Source: Eubacteriales Family XIII. Incertae Sedis bacterium (GTDB taxonomy: Bacteria; Bacillota; Clostridia; Peptostreptococcales; Anaerovoracaceae). Taken from it: a DNA stretch of 6,487 nt. The DNA lies in the NCBI GenBank assembly GCA_031278255.1, contig JAITKU010000129.1, forward strand, positions 1-6,487. The letters run 5' to 3'. The notes beneath the pieces were generated by a model. That model had not been told where the DNA came from and did not search any database. It saw only the letters and a program-made list of their open reading frames with translations. How positions within the stretch are numbered: the first letter of the stretch is position 1; each line of letters opens with the position of its first letter. Positions 5,048-6,487 of this stretch are shown one piece after another. The translations under genes and the position numbers were made by a program.

Positions 5048-6487
5048 ATGGGAAACAATCGGATTAAGAGATGGACGGCCCTGTTGCTCGCGGCCGTCAT
5101 GTTCATCGCCTTGCCCGCGCCCGCGAGCCTTGCGGCTTCGGCGGACGAAGCGAAAACAGCGCTCCAAAGGACTTTTACATATTATAAGATACAGCAGGAC
5201 GGGGTTTTGAGCGGCGGCTTTGAGGTTCTTGCGGCGGCCTTTCTCACGGGCGAGAATTTGACGGATTATGTGCTGCCGACGACGAGTCAGAGCGCGCTTT
5301 CAAGCTCCCTGCTCATCGCCCTCATGAAAGGCGATACGGCGGGCGCGGCGGCGCTCGCGGAAGAGTTGGCCGGCAACTTGAATAAACAGGACTATATCAC
5401 CACGGACGCGATGGAACTGATCGCGATCGAGGCCTACAACCGGTCGGCTTTGGCTTCCTTGGGCGCTTATTCGCCTGTCGTCTATGCGCAAAGCGCGGCC
5501 GTAAGTCGTCTGCTGGACGCGGAAGAAGTCGGCGGCGGTTTCGGCTTCGGCAGCGGCGATCCCGACACGACGGGCATGGTGCTGGCGGCGCTCGCGCTCT
5601 TCAATACGGATGCGTATCCTGCGGTACAGGCTGCGGTTTCGCGCGCGCTGGATTATCTGCGCGGCGCGCAGCAGGAGAACGGGGGCTTCAGCGCGTGGGG
5701 CGAAAACAACGCGAACAGCGCCGCCGCCGTGATCTGGGGCCTTTGCGCCCTGAAACAGGACATGAACGCTTGGAGCAAGAACGGCAAGACGCCCGTCGAT
5801 GCCCTGCTGTCTTTCCAAACCGAGCAGGGCGGCTTCGGCTATGCGAACGCGCTTGAAAACGATCTTGTTTTCGCCACGCCGCAGGCGGCGCTCGCGCTCG
5901 CGCTGGTGACAAGCGGCAGGACGTTCTTCACGGATTTGACCGCGGGCGCCGACCTGTACAAAGGCCTGTCGGTCGGCGTCGCGGACCGAAGCGGCGCCTA
6001 TCATGAACGCTCCGTAACCGTGAAGCGCGGGGAGAGGCTCTCGACCGCCCTTGCGCGCGCTCTGCGCACATCGAACGCCGTGAATGCGAGCGATTATTAT
6101 TGCCGCGCGACCGGCGCTCTCCTCTCGTCCGAGGATCTGTCCGGCCTTGCCGACGGCGCGGAAATCCTCGCGATTCATAAAAGCTTTGAGAACGCGGCCT
6201 ACTTTTTGACCGGGACGGACGACGGCTTCGGTGTGAACACGGCCGAAATCCCATTCGGCGCGTCGCAGAATTTGACGCTGCGGATCGCCTCGGCAGGCGC
6301 CGTCTCTGCGGCGGTTCCCCTGGCCGGCGTAGGCGTGGACGGCGACGGCGACGGGTTTTGGGACGCCAAGACCGACGCGGCCGGCAGGGTTACGCTCAGC
6401 TTTATCGCGGCGGGTACGCACAGTGTGCGCGCGCTGCCCGCCGGCGTACCGGGCGGCACGGCCCTGCTGCCCGCGCGGATCACGGTG
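5048..6487 (+). CDS. Secreted alpha-toroid repeat protein (partial, 3' end outside window)
   Basis: The frame is open for 480 codons to the window edge. GGGGGAAG just before the ATG serves as the ribosome binding site, and the gap to the previous gene is 12 nt. A Sec signal peptide is clear: basic start with RIKR (5-8), hydrophobic core ALLLAAVMFIAL (11-22), and cleavage near residues 29-32 (SLAASA). Next come alpha-hairpin repeats of the prenyltransferase/squalene-cyclase toroid type: GGFGFGSGDPDTTGMVLAAL (163-182), NGGFSAWGENNANSAAAVIW (211-230) and QGGFGY...ATPQAALALAL (260-286). No terpene-cyclase DXDD motif is seen, so ligand binding is likelier than catalysis. The part after about 300 is beta-rich: VTVKRGERLSTAL (323-335) vaguely recalls DUF4430, the transcobalamin-like domain often joined to such toroids. 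A DxDxDGxxD calcium-type loop (431-439) precedes an Ig-like strand pattern, DAAGRVTLSFIAAGTHSV (443-460). Cell-surface anchoring (SLH or sortase signal) may lie beyond the edge. Ligand unknown; cobalamin-type binding is only a possibility. Confidence 0.8.
   Translation, partial: MGNNRIKRWTALLLAAVMFIALPAPASLAASADEAKTALQRTFTYYKIQQDGVLSGGFEVLAAAFLTGENLTDYVLPTTSQSALSSSLLIALMKGDTAGAAALAEELAGNLNKQDYITTDAMELIAIEAYNRSALASLGAYSPVVYAQSAAVSRLLDAEEVGGGFGFGSGDPDTTGMVLAALALFNTDAYPAVQAAVSRALDYLRGAQQENGGFSAWGENNANSAAAVIWGLCALKQDMNAWSKNGKTPVDALLSFQTEQGGFGYANALENDLVFATPQAALALALVTSGRTFFTDLTAGADLYKGLSVGVADRSGAYHERSVTVKRGERLSTALARALRTSNAVNASDYYCRATGALLSSEDLSGLADGAEILAIHKSFENAAYFLTGTDDGFGVNTAEIPFGASQNLTLRIASAGAVSAAVPLAGVGVDGDGDGFWDAKTDAAGRVTLSFIAAGTHSVRALPAGVPGGTALLPARITV

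Noticed and set aside
5300..6421. A 373-codon minus-strand open frame opposite the secreted protein
   Set aside because: The plus strand encodes a signal peptide and regular toroid repeats after a good ribosome binding site. The minus frame is arginine- and alanine-rich without motifs.

Overview
The window looks like a chromosomal segment of a fairly G+C-rich member of the Bacillota, most likely a clostridial lineage. The reasons are strong AGGAGG-type ribosome binding sites, a TTG start, a Bacillus-type LexA/DinR operator (GAAC-N4-GTTC), an HD phosphohydrolase next to a YwgA-like gene (a pairing I recall from Bacillus), and a flagellin-derived small protein. The genus cannot be named from this sequence.

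Layout. Positions 1-375 hold no gene. They contain an ~80-nt imperfect inverted repeat at the left edge, a small GC hairpin, and a clear promoter (TTGAGA-17-TATAAT) for a stand-alone KAP-type P-loop NTPase (376-1635, +). Convergent to it is an RlmA-type 23S rRNA guanine-N1 methyltransferase (1661-2584, -) with its own promoter. The intergenic region 2585-2833 is a divergent regulatory region. Its rightward arm has two candidate promoters, and in the second a near-consensus SOS box lies in the spacer between TTGACA and TATATT.

From there four genes run rightward with short gaps (12, 48 and 12 nt): an HD-domain dNTP triphosphohydrolase of the SAMHD1/EF1143/YwfO type (2834-4150), a YwgA-like protein (4163-4681), a 101-residue orphan piece of the flagellin N-terminal D1 domain (4730-5035), and a secreted protein with alpha-toroid (prenyltransferase/squalene-cyclase-like) repeats that runs off the right edge (5048-6487+). 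The spacing would allow one transcript, but only the first two genes are a convincing functional pair.

Most notable points: (i) a dNTP-hydrolysing enzyme, with catalytic and apparent allosteric residues intact, lies under a LexA operator. This is unexpected, because SOS repair normally needs dNTPs; it suggests a nucleotide-depletion or pool-cleansing response to DNA damage or prophage induction, with the YwgA-like protein as possible partner. (ii) A flagellin fragment lacks the D0 and C-terminal polymerisation regions yet aligns without gaps to the flagellin D1 core. Functional ideas are inference; motifs, operator and reading frames are read directly from the sequence.
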